Below, piece by piece: positions 1 to 6,437 of a stretch of 15,736 nucleotides of DNA. The stretch is from the NCBI GenBank assembly GCA_937880805.1, contig CALGRR010000009.1:1-15736 (forward strand). Direction: 5' to 3'. Under the pieces are notes generated by a model. That model did no database searches. It was not told the origin of the DNA and was given only the letters and a program-made list of their open reading frames with translations. Numbering within the stretch: position 1 is the first letter of the stretch; each line of letters opens with the position of its first letter. A program made the translations under genes and the position numbers. Source of the DNA: an uncultured Clostridia bacterium. Its GTDB lineage: Bacteria > Bacillota > Clostridia > Oscillospirales > Acutalibacteraceae.

Positions 1-26
1 ATCAACATAAAAAGGAGCTGATACTT

Positions 27-401
27 ATGAAATCACATTTTGAAGAAATGGGCGGGACATACCGCCGAGTCGGAGATTATCTCATCCCCAACCTTGTGTT
101 ACCAAAATCAACAAACTATCCAATAGGCAAATACGGGCGTATTCGTCAGACATTTTTGAAAAACCACCATAATGTTATCTATACAAAATTGGTGATGAAC
201 GGCAAACTAAACGAACACCTTGCCGAAACGGACAAATGTTGTAATGAGAGAATGGAACTTCTCTGCAATGCAATGGCAAAACAGGAAGGTGTTACGGAAG
301 AATTAAAAGCATCCGACCAAATGGAATGGGTTTGCCGTATGAATAACATACATAACCGAGCAGAAGAAATTGTTCTAAACAAAATTGTTTATACAGTATA
401 A
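27..401 (+). CDS. tnpV: Transposon-encoded protein TnpV
   Basis: This 124-residue protein matches my memory of the TnpV family of Tn4451-type elements. The family-like stretches are GTYRRVGDYLIPNLVLP near residues 10-26, the GKYGRIRQTFLK segment, and the C-terminal MEWVCRMNNIHNRAEEIVLN block. Length is about normal for the family and the gene appears intact. An AAAGGAG ribosome site lies about 9 bases before the ATG. The molecular role of TnpV is not established; it is an accessory protein of mobilisable clostridial elements and shows no catalytic motif I can name. It is convergent with the toxN gene, and the two share a hairpin terminator. Family assignment is by recalled similarity only. 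Confidence 0.9.
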   Translation: MKSHFEEMGGTYRRVGDYLIPNLVLPKSTNYPIGKYGRIRQTFLKNHHNVIYTKLVMNGKLNEHLAETDKCCNERMELLCNAMAKQEGVTEELKASDQMEWVCRMNNIHNRAEEIVLNKIVYTV

Positions 402-410
402 AAAATAGTC

Positions 411-447
411 AACGCCGTGCTTAAATCATAAAGCACGGCGTTTTTGT
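411..447. terminator. Bidirectional hairpin terminator between tnpV and toxN
   Basis: A perfect 12-bp stem pairs 411-422 with 431-442 around an 8-base loop. On the plus strand it runs into TTTTTGTTGTT. On the minus strand a run of six T lies a few bases beyond the stem. It can therefore end both tnpV and the convergent toxN transcript. Confidence 0.85.
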
Positions 448-449
448 TG

Positions 450-1094
450 TTATCTGGCATCACGGTTGTGAGGCTTTTTGGCTTTTGCTGCAGAGCTTGA
501 AGCTGCGATTTCTTGTTTTGCTTTGTTCAATTTTTCAAGAACGCTTGGTTTCTTTTCGTATACATCACTTGCTTGTTGATGCGAAACAGACTTTTCTGAT
601 ATATAATTACTGCAAACTTCTTCCAAAAGCTTAAAATCACAACTATTTGCTACCAATCCGGGATTCTTACCTAGAAGAACTCGTTTGTATGTACGTTCGG
701 CGAGATGTAAAATATCTTCTTGATTTTTTCTGCAATACTGCAATTCCTGTGCCAATAGTGAACGATATGCTCTATCTGACTCGGAATCAATTCGTCTTTC
801 GGTTAGGAGTTCTTTGGGTACTGGAAACATATAATTAAAACGTAAAGAACCAACAACTTGTCCGTTATCGCTACAAATCAGAAAGTTGTCAGGTTTCTGC
901 TGTTTATATGATGTAGCTGGCACATAATAATCTGTGTTACCTACATTCAGAACAATACCGCACAAAAACTTTGGCTTTCGTTCTTCTCCGTAATCCATAT
1001 TAGGAACACGGGTAAATCCTCTTTTGCTTGTTTCTGCAGATTTTAACAAATCGACATATGTCAAATCAACAGTATAAAAGTTAAGTTTATCCAT
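450..1094 (-). CDS. toxN: Type III toxin-antitoxin system ToxN/AbiQ-family endoribonuclease toxin
   Basis: The product (214 residues) resembles the ToxN/AbiQ family: an N-terminal NFYTVDLTYVDLL strand-helix, then FLCGIVLNVGNTDYYVPATS near residues 43-62, the RFNYMFPVPK block near 85-94, and the CDFKLLEEVC end of the core near 152-161. Known members are endoRNases held inactive by a repeat RNA and act in phage abortive infection. I chose the ATG at 1094 because AGGAG lies 8 bases upstream. The longer reading frame from a GTG at 1157 starts inside the antitoxin RNA and has no ribosome site. Context is decisive: promoter, repeat RNA and weak terminator precede the gene, the standard type III order. 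Beyond residue 161 there is an extra basic, low-complexity tail of about 50 residues (PSVLEKLNKAKQE...NRDAR) that resembles the end of the AbiEii toxin in this window. Catalytic residues were not assigned. Confidence 0.9.
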   Translation of the reverse strand: MDKLNFYTVDLTYVDLLKSAETSKRGFTRVPNMDYGEERKPKFLCGIVLNVGNTDYYVPATSYKQQKPDNFLICSDNGQVVGSLRFNYMFPVPKELLTERRIDSESDRAYRSLLAQELQYCRKNQEDILHLAERTYKRVLLGKNPGLVANSCDFKLLEEVCSNYISEKSVSHQQASDVYEKKPSVLEKLNKAKQEIAASSSAAKAKKPHNRDAR

Positions 1095-1108
1095 AACAAT
1101 GACTCCTG

Positions 1109-1135
1109 AAAAAGAAAGAGGCGAAATAAATCGCC
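1109..1135 (-). terminator. Weak intrinsic terminator between antitoxin RNA and toxN
   Basis: On the minus strand GGCGA pairs with TCGCC (1131-1135 with 1120-1124) across a 6-base loop, followed by an interrupted U-rich run. In known type III loci a leaky terminator at this place makes antitoxin RNA exceed toxin mRNA. The short stem and imperfect U-tract fit a leaky site. Confidence 0.7.
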
Positions 1136-1144
1136 CCTTCCGCT

Positions 1145-1254
1145 CATTAAAGACCACAGTTAAGGTCGTGGTGCACCTTACATAAATGATCTGCTCTCAA
1201 AGTGGCAGGGCACTTTTCATAAATGATCTGCTCTCAAAGTGGCAGGGCACTTTT
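1145..1254 (-). repeat. Antitoxin tandem repeats, 37-nt period, 2 identical + 1 diverged
   Basis: Plus-strand copies at 1181-1217 and 1218-1254 are identical over 37 bases. The third unit, 1145-1180, aligns along its length with one gap but with many substitutions. The repeats are contiguous, without spacers. Confidence 0.95.
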
Positions 1255-1276
1255 CGGTGGAGTATTGCTACTCTCT
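1145..1276 (-). ncRNA. toxI: Type III antitoxin RNA (ToxI-like) with tandem pseudoknot units
   Basis: The RNA would start near 1276, just after the -10 box, and end at the hairpin before toxN. It holds two identical 37-nt units (1218-1254 and 1181-1217) and a diverged 36-nt unit (1145-1180). Each can fold as an H-type pseudoknot: in the identical units AAAGTG pairs with CACTTT, and CTGC inside the first loop pairs with downstream GCAG. In the diverged unit three of these pairs change on both sides and still pair. A fragment GAGAGTAG ahead of the first unit resembles the unit segment GAGAGCAG, suggesting a leading half-unit as in ToxI. The established role of such RNAs is to bind ToxN and be cut by it into single units. 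Boundaries are inferred. Confidence 0.88.
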
Positions 1277-1282
1277 ACTATT

Positions 1283-1311
1283 ATTATACGCACGACCTAG
1301 GTTTATGTCAA
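1283..1311 (-). promoter_or_regulatory. Consensus sigma-A promoter of the toxIN locus
   Basis: The minus strand reads TTGACA (1311-1306), a 17-base spacer, then TATAAT (1288-1283). Both boxes and the spacing are perfect consensus. The predicted start near 1276 lies just ahead of the antitoxin repeats. Confidence 0.93.
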
Positions 1312-1350
1312 TATTTTTTTGGAAATGTTCATAATTTGTAAAAACGCTTG

Positions 1351-2262
1351 TTATTCATTCTCGCCGTTCTTTGCCCTGCTCCTGTAAACATTGAATTTGT
1401 TTTTGCATTGCGGTGAACAGAATACGGCATCGGCTCTGTTGGCAACAAAAGCCTTTGTGCAATGTTTGCATAAGCGTATCGGTTTTTCCGTATCTGTAAG
1501 CATAAAGCTGAACATCAACTGTGTTACAAGCAGAAGCGAATGAAAATCCCATATAACGGTAGGCTTGTCAAGTAAGGCAATGCGGTATTTCGGAGGATTA
1601 CCGCCGAATGCTGAAATGCTCTGTTGCATTATCATACGGGTTTCTTGATTTAATCTGTCATAGTCCTCGTAATAAAGCATACTCGTGACATAGGTAAATG
1701 CCCAGCTTGTAAATTGCTGTTTCATCCATTCGTAAGGCTCTGCATATTCCCTCTGAAAACTCATACTGACCGCCATAGGCTTGTCTGTCATAGTCATAGC
1801 CAATGCCATCATTTCACGGTCATTCGCAATATTCCATATTGATTCAACTCCACGCTTGATAATATCCAATTCATCAAACGGAAAGAATATCGCAAGATAA
1901 TCCTCGGTTGACATTGTTTCTTCTTTTATGAATTGATTTTTCGGTAAATATACTGCATTGTATTCCATAAAATCAGGTGTTGTGGGCAATGCAGTCATAA
2001 GTCCGAATAAACCGTATTTTGTTGCAAACTCTTTAATCTCGTTCTGTATCTCTTCATCGGGTTTCTTACTCATACCCATCCGACCTATGTTTATCGCTTC
2101 AAGAACAAACTGACGGTATTCCTTTAGCGGGTCGTAAATCGAAGGCTTTGCTGTTTTGGTAGGAGTCAGATACAGTTTTCCGTTTTCTGCTTTCTTCCAT
2201 TCATATTCGCTGTATTTCACCCAAACGGAACTTGCGTTTTCTATCAGCTTCTTCATAATCAT
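1351..2262 (-). CDS. Uncharacterised protein with C-terminal treble-clef-like zinc finger
   Basis: I do not recognise the function of this 303-residue protein. Most of it is an alpha-rich domain without obvious catalytic motifs. The C-terminus has C265-x2-C268-x13-C282-x3-C286 with the sequence KAFVANRADAVF between the cysteine pairs. The two C-terminal fingers of the serine recombinase at 3598-5631 have exactly the same spacing and a similar core, so this is probably a DNA-binding module shared within the element. A DUF6076-like assignment is possible but I cannot confirm it. The start is the ATG at 2262, which overlaps the stop of the upstream HTH gene by four bases (ATGA), so the two are translationally coupled and presumably act together. 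Confidence 0.75.
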   Translation of the reverse strand: MIMKKLIENASSVWVKYSEYEWKKAENGKLYLTPTKTAKPSIYDPLKEYRQFVLEAINIGRMGMSKKPDEEIQNEIKEFATKYGLFGLMTALPTTPDFMEYNAVYLPKNQFIKEETMSTEDYLAIFFPFDELDIIKRGVESIWNIANDREMMALAMTMTDKPMAVSMSFQREYAEPYEWMKQQFTSWAFTYVTSMLYYEDYDRLNQETRMIMQQSISAFGGNPPKYRIALLDKPTVIWDFHSLLLVTQLMFSFMLTDTEKPIRLCKHCTKAFVANRADAVFCSPQCKNKFNVYRSRAKNGENE

Positions 2263-3014
2263 TTCTCCAATTCTTTCGCATAGTCTTTCATAAACTGTTT
2301 TTCAAGCAATGTCAGACTTTCTTTCTTTTTATCCTCTTTTTTCAGAAGCGCCGCATACATTTCTTTCCTTATCTTTCGGAGCATTGTCGCACGGACTTTG
2401 CGTATGTTTCTGTCTGTTTGTCCCCTTATTGCGGCAATTCTTACCGAACTGAATAACCTCACCGCACACAGGAACAGCAATTCTTTCTGTTCCTCTTTCA
2501 AGCCGTAAAATATTTTAGATAAGTATTCTTCCGTTACCAGCTCATGTATGTCATACGGACAGTAAAACATATCGTCAATAAAATCACCTTTGCGAAGCTG
2601 CTTTTCCAAAACATTGTTAAGAGTATCGGGAAAGAACAATTCATTTATTGAAACACCGTAATCAAAAGGAATGTCATCACCGCTTCTGCTTAATTCGTGA
2701 TACCGTTCCCTGCGTTCACGGTTAGCATCAAGTCTGTCCCACCAAGCGATAACGTTTTCAAAATCGCTGACCGTTCTCGCAGCCGATTCAAGTCGTGCAA
2801 GTGCTTCTGCCTGTATTTCCCGTTTCAGCTTCTTCCGTTCGTGTTCTTCGCTTTCTTCTTCATCTTCCTCAAACGGATTTTCTTCCGCCTCCGCTTCAAG
2901 CTCTTCCACCAAGGTCTGTTCTTCGACAAGCCTTCGGCGTATCTGTTCGTCTGAATCATCGGATTCATCTTCGGCTATACGGCTTTCGTCATATTCGTAA
3001 TCTTCCGAAATCAT
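2259..3014 (-). CDS. Acidic N-terminus plus sigma-70 region 4-like HTH protein
   Basis: The first 60 residues of this 251-residue protein are strongly acidic (ESDDSDEQ, EENPFEEDEEESEE) and are followed by a helical, coiled-coil-prone stretch to about residue 110. Residues 174-218 (KEEQKELLFLCAVRLFSS...RNIRKVRATMLRKIRKEM) look like a sigma region 4 or other tetrahelical HTH: a 'hit the bottom' helix, a short turn, and a basic recognition helix. No region 2 is visible, so it is not a complete sigma factor; a transcriptional regulator is the likeliest role. A strong AAGGAGG ribosome site precedes the ATG. It is the first gene of a two-gene unit with the zinc-finger gene (ATGA overlap). It is divergent from the leader/tnpW/recombinase unit, a position typical of a regulator of the neighbouring genes. 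Confidence 0.7.
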   Translation of the reverse strand: MISEDYEYDESRIAEDESDDSDEQIRRRLVEEQTLVEELEAEAEENPFEEDEEESEEHERKKLKREIQAEALARLESAARTVSDFENVIAWWDRLDANRERRERYHELSRSGDDIPFDYGVSINELFFPDTLNNVLEKQLRKGDFIDDMFYCPYDIHELVTEEYLSKIFYGLKEEQKELLFLCAVRLFSSVRIAAIRGQTDRNIRKVRATMLRKIRKEMYAALLKKEDKKKESLTLLEKQFMKDYAKELEK

Positions 3015-3051
3015 CGCTTGTCGCCTCCTTAACAGAAAGTTAAAACAAAGT

Positions 3052-3087
3052 TTAAAGTAAATTCATAAAAACAGTTCCGCTAAACAT
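3052..3087 (-). CDS. Possible 11-codon leader ORF before the HTH gene
   Basis: The minus strand has AGGAG, 9 bases, then ATG and an open frame encoding MFSGTVFMNLL before TAA. It ends about 38 bases before the HTH gene start. The spacing is good, but an ORF this short can arise by chance. Confidence 0.3.
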   Translation of the reverse strand: MFSGTVFMNLL

Positions 3088-3113
3088 ACCGATTTTCTCC
3101 TATAAGTGAGGGG

Positions 3114-3142
3114 GTAATATATTTTGCCGTTTTGTATATTAC
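3114..3142. promoter_or_regulatory. Inverted repeat in the divergent intergenic region (operator candidate)
   Basis: GTAATATA (3114-3121) is mirrored exactly by TATATTAC (3135-3142) with 13 bases between. The arm centres are 21 bp apart, two helical turns, which suits a dimeric regulator. It lies between the divergent HTH gene and the leader ORF, the expected control region for both units. The poly-purine GTGAGGGGG beside it is not explained. No convincing -35/-10 pair was found here. Confidence 0.5.
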
Positions 3143-3168
3143 TCTCAATACCAAAGAAAGGAGAAGTG

Positions 3169-3237
3169 ATGCCATTGTATCAATCAATCGTAAGACACAT
3201 TAATTTAAGACACTACAACGAATCAGCCTTTGATTAG
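3169..3237 (+). CDS. 22-codon leader peptide upstream of tnpW/recombinase
   Basis: An AAAGGAGA ribosome site sits about 5-6 bases before the ATG. The frame encodes MPLYQSIVRHINLRHYNESAF plus a final Asp, then TAG. The peptide is rich in Arg, His and Tyr. Its last codons form the left arm of the hairpin at 3220-3261, and its stop lies in that loop, so translation would compete with hairpin folding. I do not recognise the peptide. A regulatory leader (attenuator) is the most economical reading; chance is the alternative. Confidence 0.5.
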   Translation: MPLYQSIVRHINLRHYNESAFD

Positions 3238-3265
3238 CTTTGCTTTTCGGAGGCTGAATTCTTTT
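3220..3265 (+). promoter_or_regulatory. Attenuator-like hairpin overlapping the leader ORF
   Basis: GAATCAGCCT (3220-3229) pairs with AGGCTGAATTC (3251-3261), ten pairs with one bulged A, followed by TTTTG. It resembles an intrinsic terminator with a short U-tract about 115 bases ahead of tnpW. A ribosome at the leader stop codon (3235-3237) would cover the left arm. Confidence 0.5.
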
Positions 3266-3379
3266 GAATAAGACATCTGAATAATATTCGCTGATATATC
3301 TGACAGCAGATTACAGCAAACGGAACTAACCGCATTATACTCTATATCAATAAAAATCGCAATAGGAGGTAAATTTAAT

Positions 3380-3595
3380 TTGGATAAAACCAAAGCAGAC
3401 AATAATTATTCATATATAACCCGCCGTATCGGTGCAACAACATTTAAAGTGAAGGTTGTGTATAACGATACGGGTAACGAAACTATGGAAGATAAAATTT
3501 TACGAATTGTTCGCAATGAAGTACTGGAAAACGGCGAAAAGTGTGGTATAATGGAATTACCGCAAATGAGCCGACAGTCTGAAAGGAGTGCCTGA
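3380..3595 (+). CDS. tnpW: Transposon-encoded protein TnpW
   Basis: This small protein (71 residues) fits the TnpW family of Tn4451-type elements. The characteristic part is FKVKVVYNDTGNETMEDKIL followed by RIVRNEV, near residues 22-48. The start is a TTG preceded by AGGAGG at 3365-3370 with a 9-base gap; no better ATG fits. The stop (3593-3595) lies two bases before the recombinase ATG, so both genes are one transcript. TnpW function is unknown. By position it could be a small cofactor of the recombinase, comparable to excision factors beside integrases, but that is inference. Confidence 0.75.
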   Translation: MDKTKADNNYSYITRRIGATTFKVKVVYNDTGNETMEDKILRIVRNEVLENGEKCGIMELPQMSRQSERSA

Positions 3596-3597
3596 CT

Positions 3598-5631
3598 ATG
3601 GCATTGAAACAGACTGAAGGAAAAATCACGGCGTTGTACGAAAGGCTTTCCCGTGATGACGAGTTGACCGGTGACAGCAACTCGATTGTGAATCAAAAAA
3701 AGTACCTCGAAGGCTATGCAGAGCAGCAAGGGTACGATAATTGCATCCACTATACGGATGACGGATATTCGGGCGGTAATTTTGAGCGACCTGCTTGGAA
3801 AAGGCTGATTGCCGATGTTGAAGCAGGAAAGATTGCTCACATTATCGTTAAGGATATGTCACGAATAGGCAGAGATTATCTGCAAACGGGTTTTTACACC
3901 GAAGTTATGTTCAGACAATACGGAGTTCACTTTGTTGCAGTTGCAAACAATGTTGACAGCGATGACCTTAACAGCAATGAATTTGCCCCGTTCCTCAATA
4001 TTATGAATGAATGGTATCTGAGGGATTTGAGTAAAAAACAACGTGCAGCTATAAAGGTCAAGGGTGAATCGGGTAAACCCACTTCAAACAGTGCAATATA
4101 CGGATACAAGAAAGACCCGAACGATAAATATCACTGGCTGATTGACGAAGAAGCGGCAGAGGTTGTCCGCAGAATTTTTAGATTAACCATTGACGGGTTC
4201 GGCCCTTATGAAATCGCCCGGATTCTGTTTGAAGATAAGATTGAAACTCCTGCCGTCTATTTTGCCAAAAGAAAAATCGGTTTATGGAAAAGCAAAGAAG
4301 AATTTCCGAACCCATATAACTGGAGCGGCTTTATTGTCGGTCAGATAATTTCAAAGCCCGAATATATGGGACACACAGTTAATTTCCGTTATCATAAGCT
4401 TTCATACAAGGATAAACACACCGTTAAAAACCCGGAAGAAAACTGGCTGATATTTGAAAACACACACGAAGCTATTGTTGATAAAGAAACTTGGGAGCTT
4501 GCACAGAAGTTAAGAAAAACACCGAGGCGTATTGATACCTTTGGAGAAGCAAACCCTCTTACGGGACTTGTGTTCTGTGCCGACTGCGGGGAAAAGATGT
4601 ATAACCACCGTTCCAGAGGCGGTAAAGAAAACAACTTCTACCCTTCAGATTTCTTTGACTGTTCAACATATACACTCTCCCGACAAAAGAGATACAAAGC
4701 CTGCAAGGGTCATTTCATAACCACAAAAAACTTACGCACCCTTATTCTCGACACCATACGAACCATAAGCACGCTTGCAATCAGTAATCAGGATGAATTT
4801 ATTGAAAAGGTACGAAATGCTTCTCAGCTTCGTCAGGCAGAAGCGGCAAAGGAAATCAAAAGAAAACTGAACAAGGAACGCAAGCGAATTGCAGAACTTG
4901 ATAATATTATAAAAAAACTTTATGAATCTTTTGCAACGGGTAAAATATCGGAAGAACGCTTCGACAGCCTGATGGCAGAATATGAAGCCGAGCAGAAATC
5001 TCTCCAAGTCTCTGTTGATGAAGCGGATAAACTGCTTTCCTCTTTCAATGAAGATACCGACAGAGCCGAGAAGTTTATTGCGTTGGCAAAGAAATATACA
5101 GACTTTTCCGAACTTACAACAATGATGATAAACGAGTTTATTGATAAAATCATTGTTCACGCACCCGAAAGAATTGACGGAGAACGAACTCAGGAAGTTG
5201 AGATTTATCTGAATTTCATCGGACATTTTGAGTTACCTGAACCCGAACTGACACCCGAAGAAATAAAGCGGCAGGAAACACTACGCAGACACCGTATTAA
5301 AAACCGTGAAAGATACAAGCAGCTCAAAGAAGGAACCCGTGTTAAGGGACAGCTTTTTGAAATAACTTGTAAATGCTGCGGAGAAACCTTTGAAACTACA
5401 CGCTCATATGCGTTGTTTTGCAATCCGAATTGCAGAGCAACATATTACCGACAGGAAGCCGCAAAAGAACGAAGCCGTGAAATTCCTTGCGGAAACTGCG
5501 GTAAAGCATTTACCGCAACAAGGTCTGATGCAAAGTACTGCTGCGACGAGTGCCGATATGAAGGACATCTCAAAGGACAGCGGTTACGAAATGAAGCCAG
5601 AAGAAACAAAGAAAAATCAAATAACGAATAA
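3598..5631 (+). CDS. Large serine recombinase, TndX/TnpX type
   Basis: This 677-residue enzyme would excise and integrate the element through a covalent phosphoserine-DNA intermediate. The N-terminal resolvase domain has ALYERLSRDDE, with Ser18 as the expected nucleophile, then DDGYSGGNFERPAW and HIIVKDMSRIGRDYL. A recombinase domain follows to about residue 300. A zinc-ribbon begins with FCADCG near 326 and ends near 370. A long coiled coil (about 405-480) matches the synapsis-control motif of large serine integrases. Unusually, the C-terminus adds two further fingers, C-x2-C-x13-C-x3-C, at about 591-612 and 631-652, resembling the finger of the protein at 1351-2262. AAAGGAG precedes the ATG by about 11 bases. 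The gene is intact and follows tnpW by two bases. Confidence 0.95.
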   Translation: MALKQTEGKITALYERLSRDDELTGDSNSIVNQKKYLEGYAEQQGYDNCIHYTDDGYSGGNFERPAWKRLIADVEAGKIAHIIVKDMSRIGRDYLQTGFYTEVMFRQYGVHFVAVANNVDSDDLNSNEFAPFLNIMNEWYLRDLSKKQRAAIKVKGESGKPTSNSAIYGYKKDPNDKYHWLIDEEAAEVVRRIFRLTIDGFGPYEIARILFEDKIETPAVYFAKRKIGLWKSKEEFPNPYNWSGFIVGQIISKPEYMGHTVNFRYHKLSYKDKHTVKNPEENWLIFENTHEAIVDKETWELAQKLRKTPRRIDTFGEANPLTGLVFCADCGEKMYNHRSRGGKENNFYPSDFFDCSTYTLSRQKRYKACKGHFITTKNLRTLILDTIRTISTLAISNQDEFIEKVRNASQLRQAEAAKEIKRKLNKERKRIAELDNIIKKLYESFATGKISEERFDSLMAEYEAEQKSLQVSVDEADKLLSSFNEDTDRAEKFIALAKKYTDFSELTTMMINEFIDKIIVHAPERIDGERTQEVEIYLNFIGHFELPEPELTPEEIKRQETLRRHRIKNRERYKQLKEGTRVKGQLFEITCKCCGETFETTRSYALFCNPNCRATYYRQEAAKERSREIPCGNCGKAFTATRSDAKYCCDECRYEGHLKGQRLRNEARRNKEKSNNE

Positions 5632-5639
5632 TAATTATC

Positions 5640-5674
5640 ACAGCGAGCCGACACGATTTCGGCTCGCTGTATTT
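5640..5674 (+). terminator. Terminator of the tnpW/recombinase unit
   Basis: A perfect 12-bp GC-rich stem pairs 5640-5651 with 5659-5670 around a 7-base loop and is followed by ATTTAAT. It begins nine bases after the recombinase stop. The U-tract is short. Confidence 0.7.
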
Positions 5675-5695
5675 AATATGCCATTTAAAATATTG

Positions 5696-5724
5696 TTGAC
5701 ATTTTCACTTTTAAAAGATATAAT
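5696..5724 (+). promoter_or_regulatory. Consensus sigma-A promoter of the abiE module
   Basis: TTGACA (5696-5701), a 17-base spacer and TATAAT (5719-5724) are perfect consensus. The predicted start is about 50 bases before the abiEi ATG. Confidence 0.92.
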
Positions 5725-5765
5725 AATATCGTATAAAGCATATAAATATCGCAAACAATATATCG
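5725..5765 (+). repeat. AATATCG direct repeats downstream of the abiE -10 box
   Basis: AATATCG occurs at 5725-5731 and 5745-5751, exactly 20 bases apart, and ATATCG again at 5760-5765 next to the ribosome site. AbiEi proteins are known to repress their own promoter, so these are operator candidates. The surrounding DNA is AT-rich, so chance is not excluded. Confidence 0.4.
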
Positions 5766-5780
5766 AAAGGAGGAAACCAA

Positions 5781-6437
5781 ATGACATATATCGAATATGT
5801 AATTAAATATTTGAAAAATCAAATACCCGGCAATCCTATATATACTGCTGATATCGCCAAGGCTTTTTCAAAGGAATATAGCTTTGAAATCAAAAAAGCA
5901 AATGCCGCTGTTTCGGTTGCTATTAAACGGATAATTGATACAAAGCAACTTGAAAATTTGAGATTTTATCAAAAAGGCATATATTATCTTGCTGTAAAAA
6001 CGCCATTCGGAGAGACAGGTATAAATAAAGAAATTCTTATCAGAGAAAAATATCTTATACCTGATATAGGATATGAAACGGGATACACTGTTCTTCACCA
6101 AATGGGATTGACCACTCAAATGCCTAACGAAAGAGTGCTTGTAACAAACAAGGCGAGAGATTGCATAAGAGCCGACAAAAGTCTTGATGTGTATATTCGC
6201 CCGCCTAAAGAAACGGTAACACAAACTAACAAACGGTACTTTCAGTTTCTTGATGCGGTGGAACTTATGGATAAGGCTCCGATTGATGTTGATAATCCAT
6301 ACGAGATTCTTGCACAGCATCTGAATAAGCAAAACTTACAATACAGTCAGCTTCTTGCTCTCGCTGATAAATACTACAACAATAATACGATTATTAAAAT
6401 TGCTCATATTGCTTTGACCGGAGGTGTAACTGTATGA
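5781..6437 (+). CDS. abiEi: Type IV toxin-antitoxin system AbiEi-family antitoxin/regulator
   Basis: This 218-residue protein has an N-terminal winged-helix-like region (residues 1-70; PIYTADIAKAFSK, NAAVSVAIKRIIDTKQLENL, then a beta wing FYQKGIYYLA). A second domain is typical of AbiEi-like proteins (also annotated DUF6088), including GYETGYTVLHQMGLTTQMPN near residues 100-119. AbiEi proteins repress their own promoter and block the toxicity of the paired nucleotidyltransferase. GAAAGGAGG lies about 7 bases before the ATG, and a consensus promoter precedes it. The stop overlaps the abiEii start (ATGA), the normal coupled order antitoxin-toxin. Similarity to the family is recalled, not computed; the partner gene makes the call firm. 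Confidence 0.85.
   Translation: MTYIEYVIKYLKNQIPGNPIYTADIAKAFSKEYSFEIKKANAAVSVAIKRIIDTKQLENLRFYQKGIYYLAVKTPFGETGINKEILIREKYLIPDIGYETGYTVLHQMGLTTQMPNERVLVTNKARDCIRADKSLDVYIRPPKETVTQTNKRYFQFLDAVELMDKAPIDVDNPYEILAQHLNKQNLQYSQLLALADKYYNNNTIIKIAHIALTGGVTV

Noticed and set aside
647..838. Plus-strand ORF within toxN
   Set aside because: Antisense shadow of a recognised gene, without a ribosome site or family resemblance.
1095..1157. N-terminal extension of ToxN from a GTG at 1157
   Set aside because: It begins inside the third antitoxin unit and has no ribosome site; the ATG at 1094 has AGGAG at 8 bases and the family's usual N-terminus.
1145..1254. Short tandem repeats as a CRISPR array
   Set aside because: The copies are contiguous without unique spacers, no cas gene is near, and a ToxN-family gene with a promoter and terminator explains them.
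3311..3341. Promoter TTACAG...TATACT upstream of tnpW
   Set aside because: The spacing is 19 bases and the -35 match is weak; not enough to report.
4392..5226. Minus-strand ORFs inside the recombinase gene
   Set aside because: Antisense shadows of a strongly conserved coding region.
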